Positions 7,967 to 13,881 of a stretch of DNA of 25,032 nt are shown piece by piece. The notes below the pieces were generated by a model, which worked only from the letters and a program-made list of their open reading frames with translations, did no database searches and had not been told where the DNA came from. A program made the position numbers and the translations under genes. Every line of letters starts with the position of its first letter. Position 1 is the first letter of the stretch. The stretch is from UMGS1279 sp045630265 (GTDB taxonomy: Bacteria; Bacillota; Clostridia; Oscillospirales; Acutalibacteraceae): positions 1 to 25,032 of the forward strand of contig JAZQSV010000055.1 in assembly GCA_045630265.1 (NCBI GenBank). Reading direction: 5' to 3'.

Positions 7967-8395
7967 TCAATATCTCAAAAAGCCCGCCGAACCAACAAGT
8001 AAATCAAATAACAACGCACCTATTAATAAAGCACTTAAAACACAAGTGACTATTACCAGTATCCTTTTATCCCTTTTAAGTGATTCTATGTGCTCTACAG
8101 ATGATTGCTTTATGTCCTTTATGCGTTCTTCATAAACCTCTTTTAGTGCTTTTAGCGCTTTTATCTGTGAATCTTCACTTATTTCAGCTTTTTCCACTTT
8201 TTCAATAGCATTTATTTTGTCCAAAGAACCGCCCATTGCACTAACAAGTCTCACTACCGTTTCAAAACGTGGGTCAGCAGTTTCACCTGAAAATATCTTC
8301 CTTATCGTAGCTTCCGGCAAGCCGCTGGCAACAGAAATATCGTGCCATGAAAAGTTACCATTAGTTTTAAGGTACTTTAAATATTCTTTTATCAA
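7967..8395 (-). CDS. XRE-type helix-turn-helix protein with C-terminal membrane anchor
   Basis: A 142-residue protein with three parts. Residues about 1-60 form a Cro/C1-type HTH (FSWHDISVASGLPEATIRKIFSG, then DPRFETVVRLVSAM). Residues about 63-108 are charged and heptad-like, a probable coiled coil for dimerisation. Residues about 112-134 (ILVIVTCVLSALLIGALLF) are one transmembrane helix, which would tether the DNA-binding domain to the cytoplasmic membrane. Start is TTG (8393-8395) with AAAGGTGAT upstream. Its promoter is at 8523-8551, giving a leader of about 120 nt. It is divergent from the small membrane protein at 8574, a likely target or partner by position only. The regulated genes and any signal are unknown. 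The common 3' tail module starts about 45 bp after its stop rather than at it. Confidence 0.82.
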   Translation of the reverse strand: MIKEYLKYLKTNGNFSWHDISVASGLPEATIRKIFSGETADPRFETVVRLVSAMGGSLDKINAIEKVEKAEISEDSQIKALKALKEVYEERIKDIKQSSVEHIESLKRDKRILVIVTCVLSALLIGALLFDLLVGSAGFLRY

Positions 8396-8522
8396 ATTCT
8401 ATCACCTTTCTACCCGAATTTTATCAACTTAAGTAAAATTTTAACACCTTTTTATAAAACTTGAGCAATTCCCAAAAGTTGGAAAATATTGTAAAATTCA
8501 GACATAAAAATTATTTAATCAA

Positions 8523-8551
8523 AGTATAGCAAAGGGAAGTTAATTTGTCAA
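8523..8551 (-). promoter_or_regulatory. Promoter for the XRE-membrane gene
   Basis: Minus-strand TTGACA, 17 bp, TATACT with TGC before the minus-10; a near-consensus site. It lies about 128 bp from the TTG start, so the mRNA has a long leader, and it sits beside the start of the divergent gene at 8574. Confidence 0.75.
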
Positions 8552-8573
8552 CAAAAAAAGCAGGTGTATTAAA

Positions 8574-8801
8574 ATGAGGAAAATATTAAGCATAAAGAAA
8601 AAGAAATTAAATTGTATCCGTTTAATATGCTGGATAATTATTCCTGTAGCAATAATAACTGTACTTGTACTTGATGGTTTAGAACTTTATAAATTTAATA
8701 CTGAACGTCTTATAGTAATAGGTGCAGGTATTTTTGTTCTTCTAATACCATTTTTTAAAGAAATAACCGTAAAAGACTTTTCATTAAAAAAGGGTGAATG
8801 A
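8574..8801 (+). CDS. Small two-helix membrane protein, unknown function
   Basis: A 75-residue protein with a lysine-rich start (RKILSIKKKKLN) followed by two hydrophobic helices at about residues 16-34 and 44-61, and a charged tail. The predicted topology is both ends in the cytoplasm. I do not recognise a family. ATG start with AGCAGGTG upstream. It is divergent from the membrane-anchored XRE gene and is the only plus-strand gene in the 7176-11715 region. A hairpin without a T-run lies just after it (8809-8840). Confidence 0.6.
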   Translation: MRKILSIKKKKLNCIRLICWIIIPVAIITVLVLDGLELYKFNTERLIVIGAGIFVLLIPFFKEITVKDFSLKKGE

Positions 8802-9012
8802 TGCTTAATATCCGAGAATATAAGGTATATTTTCGGGGATAACCTTAACCGATACTGATTACGAGCAAGCACCTTTTATGATTGCTCTGCCAGCTGACGA
8901 TTTTTCTTACTACCCATAAGTGTGTCCTGCAGGTCGAAATAACTTAATTACTTTCTTTCTCGTGCTTTATTCGATTTGAACTGTATTCTTTTATTGCTTT
9001 CGCAATGGATAA
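8802..9012 (+). other. Non-coding stretch with hairpins and a possible gene remnant
   Basis: Holds an imperfect hairpin at 8809-8840 (ATCCGA...TCGGGGAT). A 25-codon open stretch at 8842-8919 ends in MIALPADDFSYYP and stop; it reads like the last residues of a lost gene but has no start or ribosome site. A small ATTGC/GCAAT hairpin lies at 8993-9006. No intact gene was seen. Confidence 0.35.
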
Positions 9013-9045
9013 AACAATCCTCGTTCCGAAGAACGAGGATTGTTT
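9013..9045. terminator. Terminator after the 9091 gene
   Basis: A perfect 14-bp stem, AACAATCCTCGTTC and GAACGAGGATTGTT, around the loop CGAA. In minus-strand sense the stem ends in TTGTTTTAT. It closes the transcript of the gene at 9091-9600, after its 3' tail module. Confidence 0.85.
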
Positions 9046-9090
9046 GTCTCTCGCGTACGAAAAATAACTGGGTGAAAACTGAGGATTTTC

Positions 9091-9600
9091 TTATTTATCC
9101 CATAGATTTACAGCTTCGACTCTTTTTTCGAGTTCATTTATCAATATTTCTGAATCTTTAGGAGAATTCTTTTGCTCTTTTGCATTATTAAACAGTTGAT
9201 AAACGAAAAACAGTAAACATAAAACTAAAACAATAGGAGAAACTGTTTTGTCTACATTGGAAACAGCCAATAAAATAGCGAGGATAGCCATTACAATTAA
9301 CATTGTAAGAGATATAAGTTTCAAAACGTTATTAAAATGACTATACACAGTATAATATGTGATATATGTTTTACCATCTTGTTCTATAATCTCTGCATAA
9401 AGATTGGTAGAGTTTGTGTGTTCAAACTGTGTTTTCGGCGGGTTAGTGATAGCAATTTTGCCTTTTTTAGAGCAATAAAACTCTATGAGATTTTCACTGC
9501 TTAATTCTTCCCGACAAACACCTTGCATTTGCATAAACTTATCGATTGCATCTTCCTTTGTAGTGAAAATCTCATATTTACCTTGGCTAATTTTCTTCAT
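9091..9600 (-). CDS. Two-helix membrane protein with cytoplasmic N-domain, unknown function
   Basis: 169 residues. The first ~90 form a soluble mixed domain (YEIFTTKEDAIDKFMQ; AEIIEQDGKTYITYYTVYSH). Two hydrophobic helices follow at about residues 92-114 and 120-138, then a charged tail of about 30 residues (KDSEILINELEKRVEAV). The family is not recognised. The ATG at 9598-9600 is set by GGTGAT three bases upstream, and the shared-type promoter is at 9621-9649. The gene ends at TAA, where the type-B tail begins at once (GAAAATCCTC, GTTTTCACCC, TTTTTCG pieces), followed by a terminator. It belongs to the set of small minus-strand genes with common flanks. Confidence 0.65.
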   Translation of the reverse strand: MKKISQGKYEIFTTKEDAIDKFMQMQGVCREELSSENLIEFYCSKKGKIAITNPPKTQFEHTNSTNLYAEIIEQDGKTYITYYTVYSHFNNVLKLISLTMLIVMAILAILLAVSNVDKTVSPIVLVLCLLFFVYQLFNNAKEQKNSPKDSEILINELEKRVEAVNLWDK

Positions 9601-9620
9601 ATAATCACCGCCTTGGGCGT

Positions 9621-9649
9621 ATTATAGCATAAAAGCGGCGAAGGCGCAA
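9621..9649 (-). promoter_or_regulatory. Shared-type promoter, 9091 gene
   Basis: Minus-strand TTGCGC, 17 bp, TATAAT preceded by TGC; then an AAGGCGGTGAT ribosome site three bases before ATG. It is the same block as at 7699 and 11472. Confidence 0.78.
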
Positions 9650-9653
9650 GGGA

Positions 9654-9830
9654 AAATGAAATATGGCTTCGCTATATGAAATAATCCTTGCGGATTATGA
9701 AATATTTTGCCGTTGGCAAAATGTGAAATAAAATTCGTTCCTTCATATGCCGTAGGCATATTTCATACGCGAAGCGTATTTCATATTGCGTAGCAATATT
9801 TCACTCGTTCCGCAAGGAACGAATTTCATT
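9654..9830. repeat. Small-hairpin array 1, word ATGAAATA / TATTTCAT
   Basis: Seven or eight small hairpins with 3-4 base loops (ATATGGC-TTCG, AATCC-TTGC, TTTTGCC-GTT, ATATGCC-GTA, ATACGC-GAA, ATTGC-GTA, TCGTTCC-GCAA). They are separated by the word (A/T)TGAAATA, four copies in the left half, and by its reverse complement TATTTCA(T/C), four copies in the right half. The whole 177-bp stretch is therefore a large imperfect palindrome whose joining words can pair while the hairpins stick out. No coding potential. It lies between the promoter of the 9091 gene and the tail of the 9862 gene. Confidence 0.8.
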
Positions 9831-9861
9831 GAAAAAGAACCGTGTGAAAACCGAGGATTTC

Positions 9862-10056
9862 TTACTTTTTTCTCGTTAAGAACAATATAATACCGCTAAT
9901 AGCAGGTATAGCCGTCATAACAATAGCAGTTAAATGAGCTTTTTCTTGTTGTTTGGGAGTAGGAAACCATTCCAACGATCCTGTGAATAAGTATAAAAGT
10001 CCTAATAAGAAAATTGTACAAATAATAATCCACAAAAATATTCGAATAGCTTTCAT
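9862..10056 (-). CDS. 64-residue two-helix membrane protein, unknown function
   Basis: A short protein of two hydrophobic helices, about residues 5-24 and 43-60, joined by a polar loop (SLEWFPTPKQQEKAHL), ending TRKK. The family is not recognised. The frame is open to 10107, but the ATG at 10054-10056 is the right start: GGTTGGTGAT stands three bases before it, as in the neighbouring genes, and the extra N-terminal residues only translate the promoter. The stop TAA is followed immediately by the type-B 3' tail (GAAATCCTCGG, TTTTCAC, GTTCTTTTTC). It could be a small regulatory or toxin-like membrane peptide, but nothing in the sequence shows this. Confidence 0.6.
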   Translation of the reverse strand: MKAIRIFLWIIICTIFLLGLLYLFTGSLEWFPTPKQQEKAHLTAIVMTAIPAISGIILFLTRKK

Positions 10057-10078
10057 CTCATCACCAACCTTTATGTGT

Positions 10079-10107
10079 ATTATATCATAAAAGCGATAAA
10101 GTCGCAA
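10079..10107 (-). promoter_or_regulatory. Shared-type promoter, 9862 gene
   Basis: Minus-strand TTGCGA, 17 bp, TATAAT preceded by TGA; then an AAAGGTTGGTGAT ribosome site three bases before ATG. It matches the leader of the 10281 gene most closely. Confidence 0.78.
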
Positions 10108-10203
10108 TACTTATTACCTCTTACCTATTACTTATTACTTCCCAAAAATCCCCTTCAAAACATTATTTTAAGTAAGAGTGAAGAAGTAATAAGTAATAAG
10201 TAA
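10108..10203. repeat. Repeat array with word TTATTAC / GTAATAAG
   Basis: The left side carries TTATTACC, TTACCTATTAC and TTATTACTTC in tandem; the right side (10170-10203) carries GAAGTAATAAGTAATAAGTA, the reverse complement of the left. Thus it is mirrored like the neighbouring arrays but has almost no small hairpins between the words. It sits at the same place, between a promoter and the next gene's terminator. Confidence 0.6.
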
Positions 10204-10236
10204 AAATCCCGCCCACTTACGTGAACGGGATTTTTG
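10202..10236. terminator. Terminator after the YcxB-like gene
   Basis: AAAAATCCCG and CGGGATTTTT pair around a loop that itself contains a short CAC/GTG stem; T-runs are on both strands. In minus-strand sense it ends the 10281 transcript after its type-A tail. Confidence 0.82.
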
Positions 10237-10280
10237 GGACCGACACTCAAAATGGAACCGGTCTAAAAACCTGATTTTCT

Positions 10281-10814
10281 TTAATATTTACAAATAACGT
10301 ACTTGTCCTTTACGAAAAAGGACAACTTATTTCTAATATCTTCAGCCGTCCCACCCTCAATGGTGTTTTTATCAATAATAAAGACTTGATTATTTGTTTG
10401 GTATAAAAATAAATGTCTTGATGTTTCATAAACTTTTACGAACAACGAATATTCAATTTCTGCTTCACCGTTATATTCATTACTTTTCGTAAATGTTTTT
10501 AGAACATTATCACAAAAGACATACTCATTTTCTGCATCTTTCATTTTTGCCAATGCTTTATATTGTATTCTAGGCAAAAGAAAATACATGAAACAATCTT
10601 TTGCAATTACAAGAATATCAACAACAATTAAAACAATCGGAATAATATCAAATTCAAAAACAACTAGTTCTGCAATAATGACTAAAAGCAAAATAACGCA
10701 CAGAACAGTCCTCATAATAACCGTTTTTTTTGGATTCGCTTTCTTAAATGTAGCTAAATGCGCTAACGCTCTAATGGAATCTCTATTGAATTTACATTTC
10801 GCTCTAATTTCCAC
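10281..10814 (-). CDS. YcxB-like membrane protein
   Basis: 177 residues. A soluble N-terminus (about 1-28) precedes two hydrophobic helices at about 32-51 and 53-78. The cytoplasmic C-terminal domain (about 90-177) resembles the YcxB-like C-terminal domain: NEYVFCDNVLKTFTKSNEY, then VKVYETSRHLFLYQTNNQVF and IIDKNTIEGG near the end. That family has no known biochemical role. The start is taken as GTG at 10812-10814 because GGTGAT lies exactly three bases before it, as in the other small genes; the open frame runs on to 10865 through the promoter. The stop TAA is followed at once by the type-A tail (AGAAAATCAG, then GGTTCCATTTTGAGTG). Confidence 0.72.
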   Translation of the reverse strand: MEIRAKCKFNRDSIRALAHLATFKKANPKKTVIMRTVLCVILLLVIIAELVVFEFDIIPIVLIVVDILVIAKDCFMYFLLPRIQYKALAKMKDAENEYVFCDNVLKTFTKSNEYNGEAEIEYSLFVKVYETSRHLFLYQTNNQVFIIDKNTIEGGTAEDIRNKLSFFVKDKYVICKY

Positions 10815-10836
10815 AAAATCACCAACCTTTAAGTGT

Positions 10837-10865
10837 ATTATAGCATAAAAGTGGCAATAAATCAA
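10837..10865 (-). promoter_or_regulatory. Shared-type promoter, YcxB-like gene
   Basis: Minus-strand TTGATT, 17 bp, TATAAT preceded by TGC; then AAAGGTTGGTGAT and GTG after three bases. The minus-35 overlaps the CAATGC/GCATTG hairpin at the edge of array 2, as at 7722. Confidence 0.78.
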
Positions 10866-11012
10866 TGCGGAGCATTGTATATCATCAAGACGAAGTTTTG
10901 TATATCATCAAGCCGACAGAAATACACACTTCGTGTGATGATATACGCCGCACTTGTGCGGCAATGATATACACGACTGCGTCGTGATGATATACCAAGC
11001 CTGTCGGCTTGG
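10864..11012. repeat. Small-hairpin array 2, word TATATCATC / GATGATATA
   Basis: Small hairpins (CAATGC/GCATTG, ACACTTCGTGT, GCCGCA-CTTG-TGCGGC, ACGAC-TGC-GTCGT) are joined by TATATCATC in the left half (two copies) and GATGATATAC or a close form in the right half (three copies). The segments AAGCCGACAG (near 10910) and CTGTCGGCTT (near 11001) are reverse complements about 90 bp apart, showing that the outer parts can pair over a long range. Non-coding. Confidence 0.78.
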
Positions 11013-11014
11013 AT

Positions 11015-11049
11015 AAAAAAAGTCCTGTTCTTACGAACAGGAATTTTTT
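11015..11049. terminator. Terminator after the zinc-ribbon gene
   Basis: TCCTGTTC and GAACAGGA around the loop TTAC, flanked by A7 and T6, so it can work on either strand. On the minus strand it closes the 11096 gene after its type-B tail. Confidence 0.85.
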
Positions 11050-11095
11050 GTCATTCGTGTCCGAAAAAGATCTGGGAGAAAACCAAGAAATTTTA

Positions 11096-11452
11096 TTAAA
11101 TAACAATGTTCTTTTCGTATTTTATGAACTCTGAAAATTTACTATATACTAAAATCAGAAGAACGGCGCTTATTAGCAGAAGAACTACATCAACCAAAAT
11201 CAATACTTTTAAGTTAAATGCAGTAAACACGAAAAGTAAAAGCAAAAAAGCCAAAATAATTATCATTAAAATACTTTCGTACTTCTTCCCTTTAGATGAT
11301 ATTTTATGTTCAATTTCTTTATTGCATGATGGACATGAAAAATAAACCTTGTTTTTCACCTTTCCTAATGCGTAATCATGTGTCCTTCTTGCACTTTTTT
11401 GAAATGTTGTTAATGTGTTTTCTCCACACCACGGACATCTATGCTTACTCAT
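11096..11452 (-). CDS. Zinc-ribbon membrane protein, unknown function
   Basis: 118 residues. The N-terminus carries a zinc ribbon: CPWCG at residues 6-10 and CPSC about 30 residues later (YFSCPSCNKEIEH), four cysteines in two CxxC pairs. Two hydrophobic helices follow (about 60-79 and 81-103), then a basic tail. The ribbon is predicted to be cytoplasmic. No enzyme motif was seen. The ATG at 11450-11452 is placed by GGCGGTGAT three bases upstream. The shared-type promoter lies at 11472-11500. The stop TAA starts the type-B tail (TAAAATTTC, GGTTTTCTCCC, TTTTTCGG). It is the first gene of the cassette-like set after the tRNA cluster. Confidence 0.68.
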   Translation of the reverse strand: MSKHRCPWCGENTLTTFQKSARRTHDYALGKVKNKVYFSCPSCNKEIEHKISSKGKKYESILMIIILAFLLLLFVFTAFNLKVLILVDVVLLLISAVLLILVYSKFSEFIKYEKNIVI

Positions 11453-11471
11453 ATAATCACCGCCTATGTAT

Positions 11472-11500
11472 AGTATAGCATAAAAGCGACGGAGGTGCAA
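11472..11500 (-). promoter_or_regulatory. Shared-type promoter, zinc-ribbon gene
   Basis: Minus-strand TTGCAC, 17 bp, TATACT preceded by TGC; then TAGGCGGTGAT three bases before ATG. It differs from the other four copies by one base in the minus-10. Confidence 0.75.
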
Positions 11501-11503
11501 GAG

Positions 11504-11682
11504 TTAGTGATATTCTGTGCTTCGCACAGAGTGATATTTTCACTTTGTGAAAGTGATATTGAAACCTTGCGGTTTCAGTGATATTATATTCGCCGCCATA
11601 ACTCGCGAAGCGAATATCACTTGGACTTTAGTCCAAATATCACTGCGAAGCAATATCACTTGCCGAAAGGCGAATATAACTA
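11504..11682. repeat. Small-hairpin array 3, word AGTGATATT / AATATCACT
   Basis: Four copies of (A)GTGATATT in the left half separate the hairpins CTGTGC-TTC-GCACAG, TTTCACTTTGTGAAA and GAAACC-TTGC-GGTTTC. Four copies of the reverse word AATATCACT (last one AATATAACT) separate GGACTTTAGTCC, TGCGAAGCA and GCCGAAAGGC in the right half. The turning point is near 11590. It is the clearest example of the mirrored plan. Non-coding. It lies between the zinc-ribbon gene's promoter and the tRNA-Cys terminator. Confidence 0.82.
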
Positions 11683-11715
11683 AAAAACTCTTGTTCTTTC
11701 GAACAAGAGTTTTTT

Positions 11716-11717
<2 letters not shown>
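11683..11717. terminator. Terminator after tRNA-Cys
   Basis: AAAAAACTCTTGTTC and GAACAAGAGTTTTTT around the loop TTTC; perfect and usable on both strands. It ends the minus-strand tRNA cluster directly behind the CCA of tRNA-Cys. Confidence 0.88.
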
Positions 11718-11790
<73 letters not shown>

Positions 11791-11803
11791 TTATTTACTT
11801 TAG

Positions 11804-11840
11804 TTAAAAAAGGGACGCTTAAAATTCCTTTAAGCGTCCT
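11804..11840 (-). terminator. Terminator inside tRNA cluster, before tRNA-Cys
   Basis: On the minus strand GGACGCTTAAA and TTTAAGCGTCC form a perfect stem followed by CTTTTTT. It lies between tRNA-Gly and tRNA-Cys. No promoter was seen for tRNA-Cys, so tRNA-Cys would depend on read-through. Confidence 0.8.
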
Positions 11841-11916
11841 TGGAGCGGATTACGAGGCTCGAACTCGCTACCTCCACCTTGGCAAGGTGGCGCTCTACCA
11901 GATGAGCTAAATCCGC
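11841..11916 (-). tRNA. tRNA-Gly (anticodon GCC), CCA encoded
   Basis: Acceptor GCGGATT/AATCCGC, D arm GCTCATCTGGTAGAGC, anticodon loop TTGCCAA with GCC, T arm CGAGTTCGAGCCTCG, then TCCA. All arms pair. Confidence 0.96.
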
Positions 11917-11921
11917 ATAAA

Positions 11922-11997
11922 TGGTGCCTCCGGTCGGAATCGAACCAACGACACAGGGATTTTCAGTCCCTTGCTCTACCGACTGAGCTACAGAGGC
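11922..11997 (-). tRNA. tRNA-Phe (anticodon GAA), CCA encoded
   Basis: Acceptor GCCTCTG/CGGAGGC with one G-T pair, D arm GCTCAGTCGGTAGAGC, anticodon loop CTGAAAA with GAA, T arm GTTGGTTCGATTCCGACC, then ACCA. Confidence 0.96.
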
Positions 11998-12001
11998 AAA
12001 T

Positions 12002-12078
12002 TGGCGACCTGGATGGGGCTCGAACCCACGACCTCTAGCGTGACAGGCTAGCGTTCTAACCAGCTGAACTACCAGGCC
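12002..12078 (-). tRNA. tRNA-Asp (anticodon GTC), CCA encoded
   Basis: Acceptor GGCCTGG/CCAGGTC, D arm GTTCAGCTGGTTAGAAC, anticodon loop CTGTCAC with GTC, T arm GTGGGTTCGAGCCCCAT, discriminator G and CCA. Confidence 0.96.
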
Positions 12079-12083
12079 AAAAA

Positions 12084-12159
12084 TGGTGGGAACAACAGGG
12101 CTCGAACCTGTGACCCTCTGCTTGTAAGGCAGATGCTCTCCCAGCTGAGCTATGCTCCC
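12084..12159 (-). tRNA. tRNA-Val (anticodon TAC), CCA encoded
   Basis: Acceptor GGGAGCA/TGTTCCC with one G-T pair, D arm GCTCAGCTGGGAGAGC, anticodon loop CTTACAA with TAC, T arm ACAGGTTCGAGCCCTGT, then ACCA. It is the first gene of the minus-strand cluster. Confidence 0.96.
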
Positions 12160-12200
12160 ACTTATACCGCCTGCTGACTACCTCATCGGCGACGAATGTT

Positions 12201-12229
12201 ATAATACCACAACTAAACTCATTTGTCAA
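12201..12229 (-). promoter_or_regulatory. Promoter of the tRNA cluster
   Basis: Minus-strand TTGACA, 17 bp, TATTAT, about 42 bp upstream of tRNA-Val. Near-consensus, as usual for tRNA operons. Confidence 0.85.
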
Positions 12230-12255
12230 CACATTTTTTTAAATTTTTTAAAATT

Positions 12256-13125
12256 TTATTTCTTCGTCATTTTTCTTATTTCGTCGGGCGAAAATTTGTA
12301 TATTTTTTCACAAAAATGACACTCTACCTTTATCTCAGGCATATCCATTGCCATATCGTCGAGTTCCTTTTGACCAAGGGATACAAGAGCCGATTTTACC
12401 CTTTCCTCACTGCAGTTACATTTATAATATATATCCTGCTCGTAAAGGGTTTCCACCTCAAATTCCTTAAGGGCCAGTTTAATCATATCAAGAGGGGTTT
12501 TGCCAGATGACAGCATGGCGGTTACCGAGGGCAAATCCTTTAGTCCCTTTTCAACAAGCTCCGCCGTATCATCCCCCGCTGCGGGGAGAAGTTGAATTAT
12601 AAAACCACCCGCCGATTTAACGGTAAGGTCAGGGTTTACCAAAACTCCCAGAGCACAAACGGTAGGAATTTGCTCACTTATTACGTAATAGGAGGTAATA
12701 TCCTCAGCAATTTCACCGCTAACAAGCGGTACCAGTCCGTTATATGGTTCCTTCATTCCAAGGTCCTTTAAAACGTAAAGACTACCCTTGCCTACTGCAC
12801 CGCCAACGTCAAGCTTATCCTTTGCATTAAGTGGCAGCTCTACAACGGGATTTGTGGCATAACCCCTAACGTCGCCGTTACTGTCCGAAACGGCAATTAG
12901 ACTGCCAATAGGGCCATCGCCGGCTACGCGAAGAGTGATAGTATTATCAGCACCCTTAAGCATATTACCCATCATAGATGCGGCAGTGAGAAGACGGCCA
13001 AGCGCCGCGGTAACAACTGCACTTGTAGAATGAATTTGCTCGGCTTTTGCCACTATATCTGTAGTATCTACGGCAGTTGCCATAACTAAGCCATCACTTG
13101 TAATTGTTCTAAAAAGCTTTCCCAT
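12256..13125 (-). CDS. hslO: Hsp33 redox-regulated chaperone
   Basis: A 289-residue cytoplasmic holdase. Under oxidative stress it loses zinc from its C-terminal cysteines and binds unfolding proteins. The N-terminal chaperone domain (about 1-225) shows the family segments SAVVTAALGRLLTAASMMG, then LRVAGDGPIG and SGEIAEDITSYYVISEQ. The zinc switch is at about 235-275: CNCSEERV (CxC) and CHFC (CxxC), all four cysteines present. Length matches the family. The ATG has AAGGAAG upstream. It begins 3 bp after the methyltransferase stop, so the two are translated from one mRNA. Confidence 0.96.
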   Translation of the reverse strand: MGKLFRTITSDGLVMATAVDTTDIVAKAEQIHSTSAVVTAALGRLLTAASMMGNMLKGADNTITLRVAGDGPIGSLIAVSDSNGDVRGYATNPVVELPLNAKDKLDVGGAVGKGSLYVLKDLGMKEPYNGLVPLVSGEIAEDITSYYVISEQIPTVCALGVLVNPDLTVKSAGGFIIQLLPAAGDDTAELVEKGLKDLPSVTAMLSSGKTPLDMIKLALKEFEVETLYEQDIYYKCNCSEERVKSALVSLGQKELDDMAMDMPEIKVECHFCEKIYKFSPDEIRKMTKK

Positions 13126-13128
13126 TTA

Positions 13129-13881
13129 TTATTTCTTCCTTACTATATATAATACTCGCTCGGTGTCCTCTTTGACACATTTTTTTGTATCGGCATCCAA
13201 AACCGCCACCTTTAAAAAGCCCGCCGTGCATAGAATTTCATCAATTTCGCTTTCCTCATATGCGACCTCTGAAAATTCCTCACTATAGCGCTCATAACTG
13301 CCATTTTTATTTTCCACAAAAAGGTCAATAAAAATATCAACCGTTATTCCGTCCTCCGAAGAGTTTTGCCAAACACAAAATATGTTTTCTCCTTCCTTTA
13401 TAAATGTATTATTTCCTAAAACATTTTTGTGTTTATAGGGCGTATTTAAATCAAATATAAAAAGTCTATCCTTTTCAAGAAAAAGAGACACCTTGTTAAA
13501 AGCCTCCTGAAGCGCCAACTTATCTGTTATATGGTTTAAGCTATCCATTAAACAAACTGCGCCGTCAACGGTGCCGAAAAGGTCAAGTTCCTCTGCCGAT
13601 TGATTTAAAAATATAGGGTTATCTGCTTTATTTTCAAGCTTTTTCATAGCGGCGCAAAGCATACCCTCGGATGGGTCTACACCTATAACCTCAATACCGT
13701 TTTTGGCAAACTCAAAGCTAAAATTACCGGTGCCGCAGGCAAGGTCTAAAAGTAGGGTTGGCTTTCTGTCGTACTTTTCAAAAAGCTTTAAAATATAATC
13801 AGTGCGACCAAAATAATCAACGTCCTGCATAAGTTCGTCATAGCAAAGCGAAAAATCATCATAAGCCGACAAAAAAGACAC
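13129..13881 (-). CDS. Class I SAM-dependent methyltransferase
   Basis: A 250-residue cytoplasmic protein with the Rossmann methyltransferase fold. Motif I is LLDLACGTGNFSFEFA (SAM-binding GxG variant CGTG), the next strand VIGVDPSEGML provides the acidic residue for the ribose, and a later strand reads GAVCLMDSLNHI. The insertion at about 150-215 (FDLNTPYKHKNVLGNNTF; ENGSYERYSEEFSE) is common in methyltransferases of this size in Clostridia. The substrate is unknown. The GTG start at 13879-13881 has AAAGGGA upstream. It precedes hslO by 3 bp, which hints at a shared promoter; I did not find a strong one in the 167 bp before it. Confidence 0.88.
   Translation of the reverse strand: MSFLSAYDDFSLCYDELMQDVDYFGRTDYILKLFEKYDRKPTLLLDLACGTGNFSFEFAKNGIEVIGVDPSEGMLCAAMKKLENKADNPIFLNQSAEELDLFGTVDGAVCLMDSLNHITDKLALQEAFNKVSLFLEKDRLFIFDLNTPYKHKNVLGNNTFIKEGENIFCVWQNSSEDGITVDIFIDLFVENKNGSYERYSEEFSEVAYEESEIDEILCTAGFLKVAVLDADTKKCVKEDTERVLYIVRKK

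Noticed and set aside
7737..7970. 77-residue minus-strand open frame across array 0
   Set aside because: It only translates the hairpin array, the terminator and the common tail.
7942..8049. Plus-strand 35-residue ORF behind AGGAAGGAG
   Set aside because: It is antisense to the XRE gene's end, has low-complexity composition and no promoter; the purine run probably arises by chance.
9654..11682. CRISPR array reading of the regularly repeated words
   Set aside because: Words are 8-10 bases, the segments between are palindromes of uneven length, and the word switches to its reverse complement half-way. No cas genes are present.
7176..11715. Chromosomal integron
   Set aside because: The gaps do not show the paired GTTRRRY/RYYYAAC core sites, each gene has its own promoter, and no integrase is in the window.
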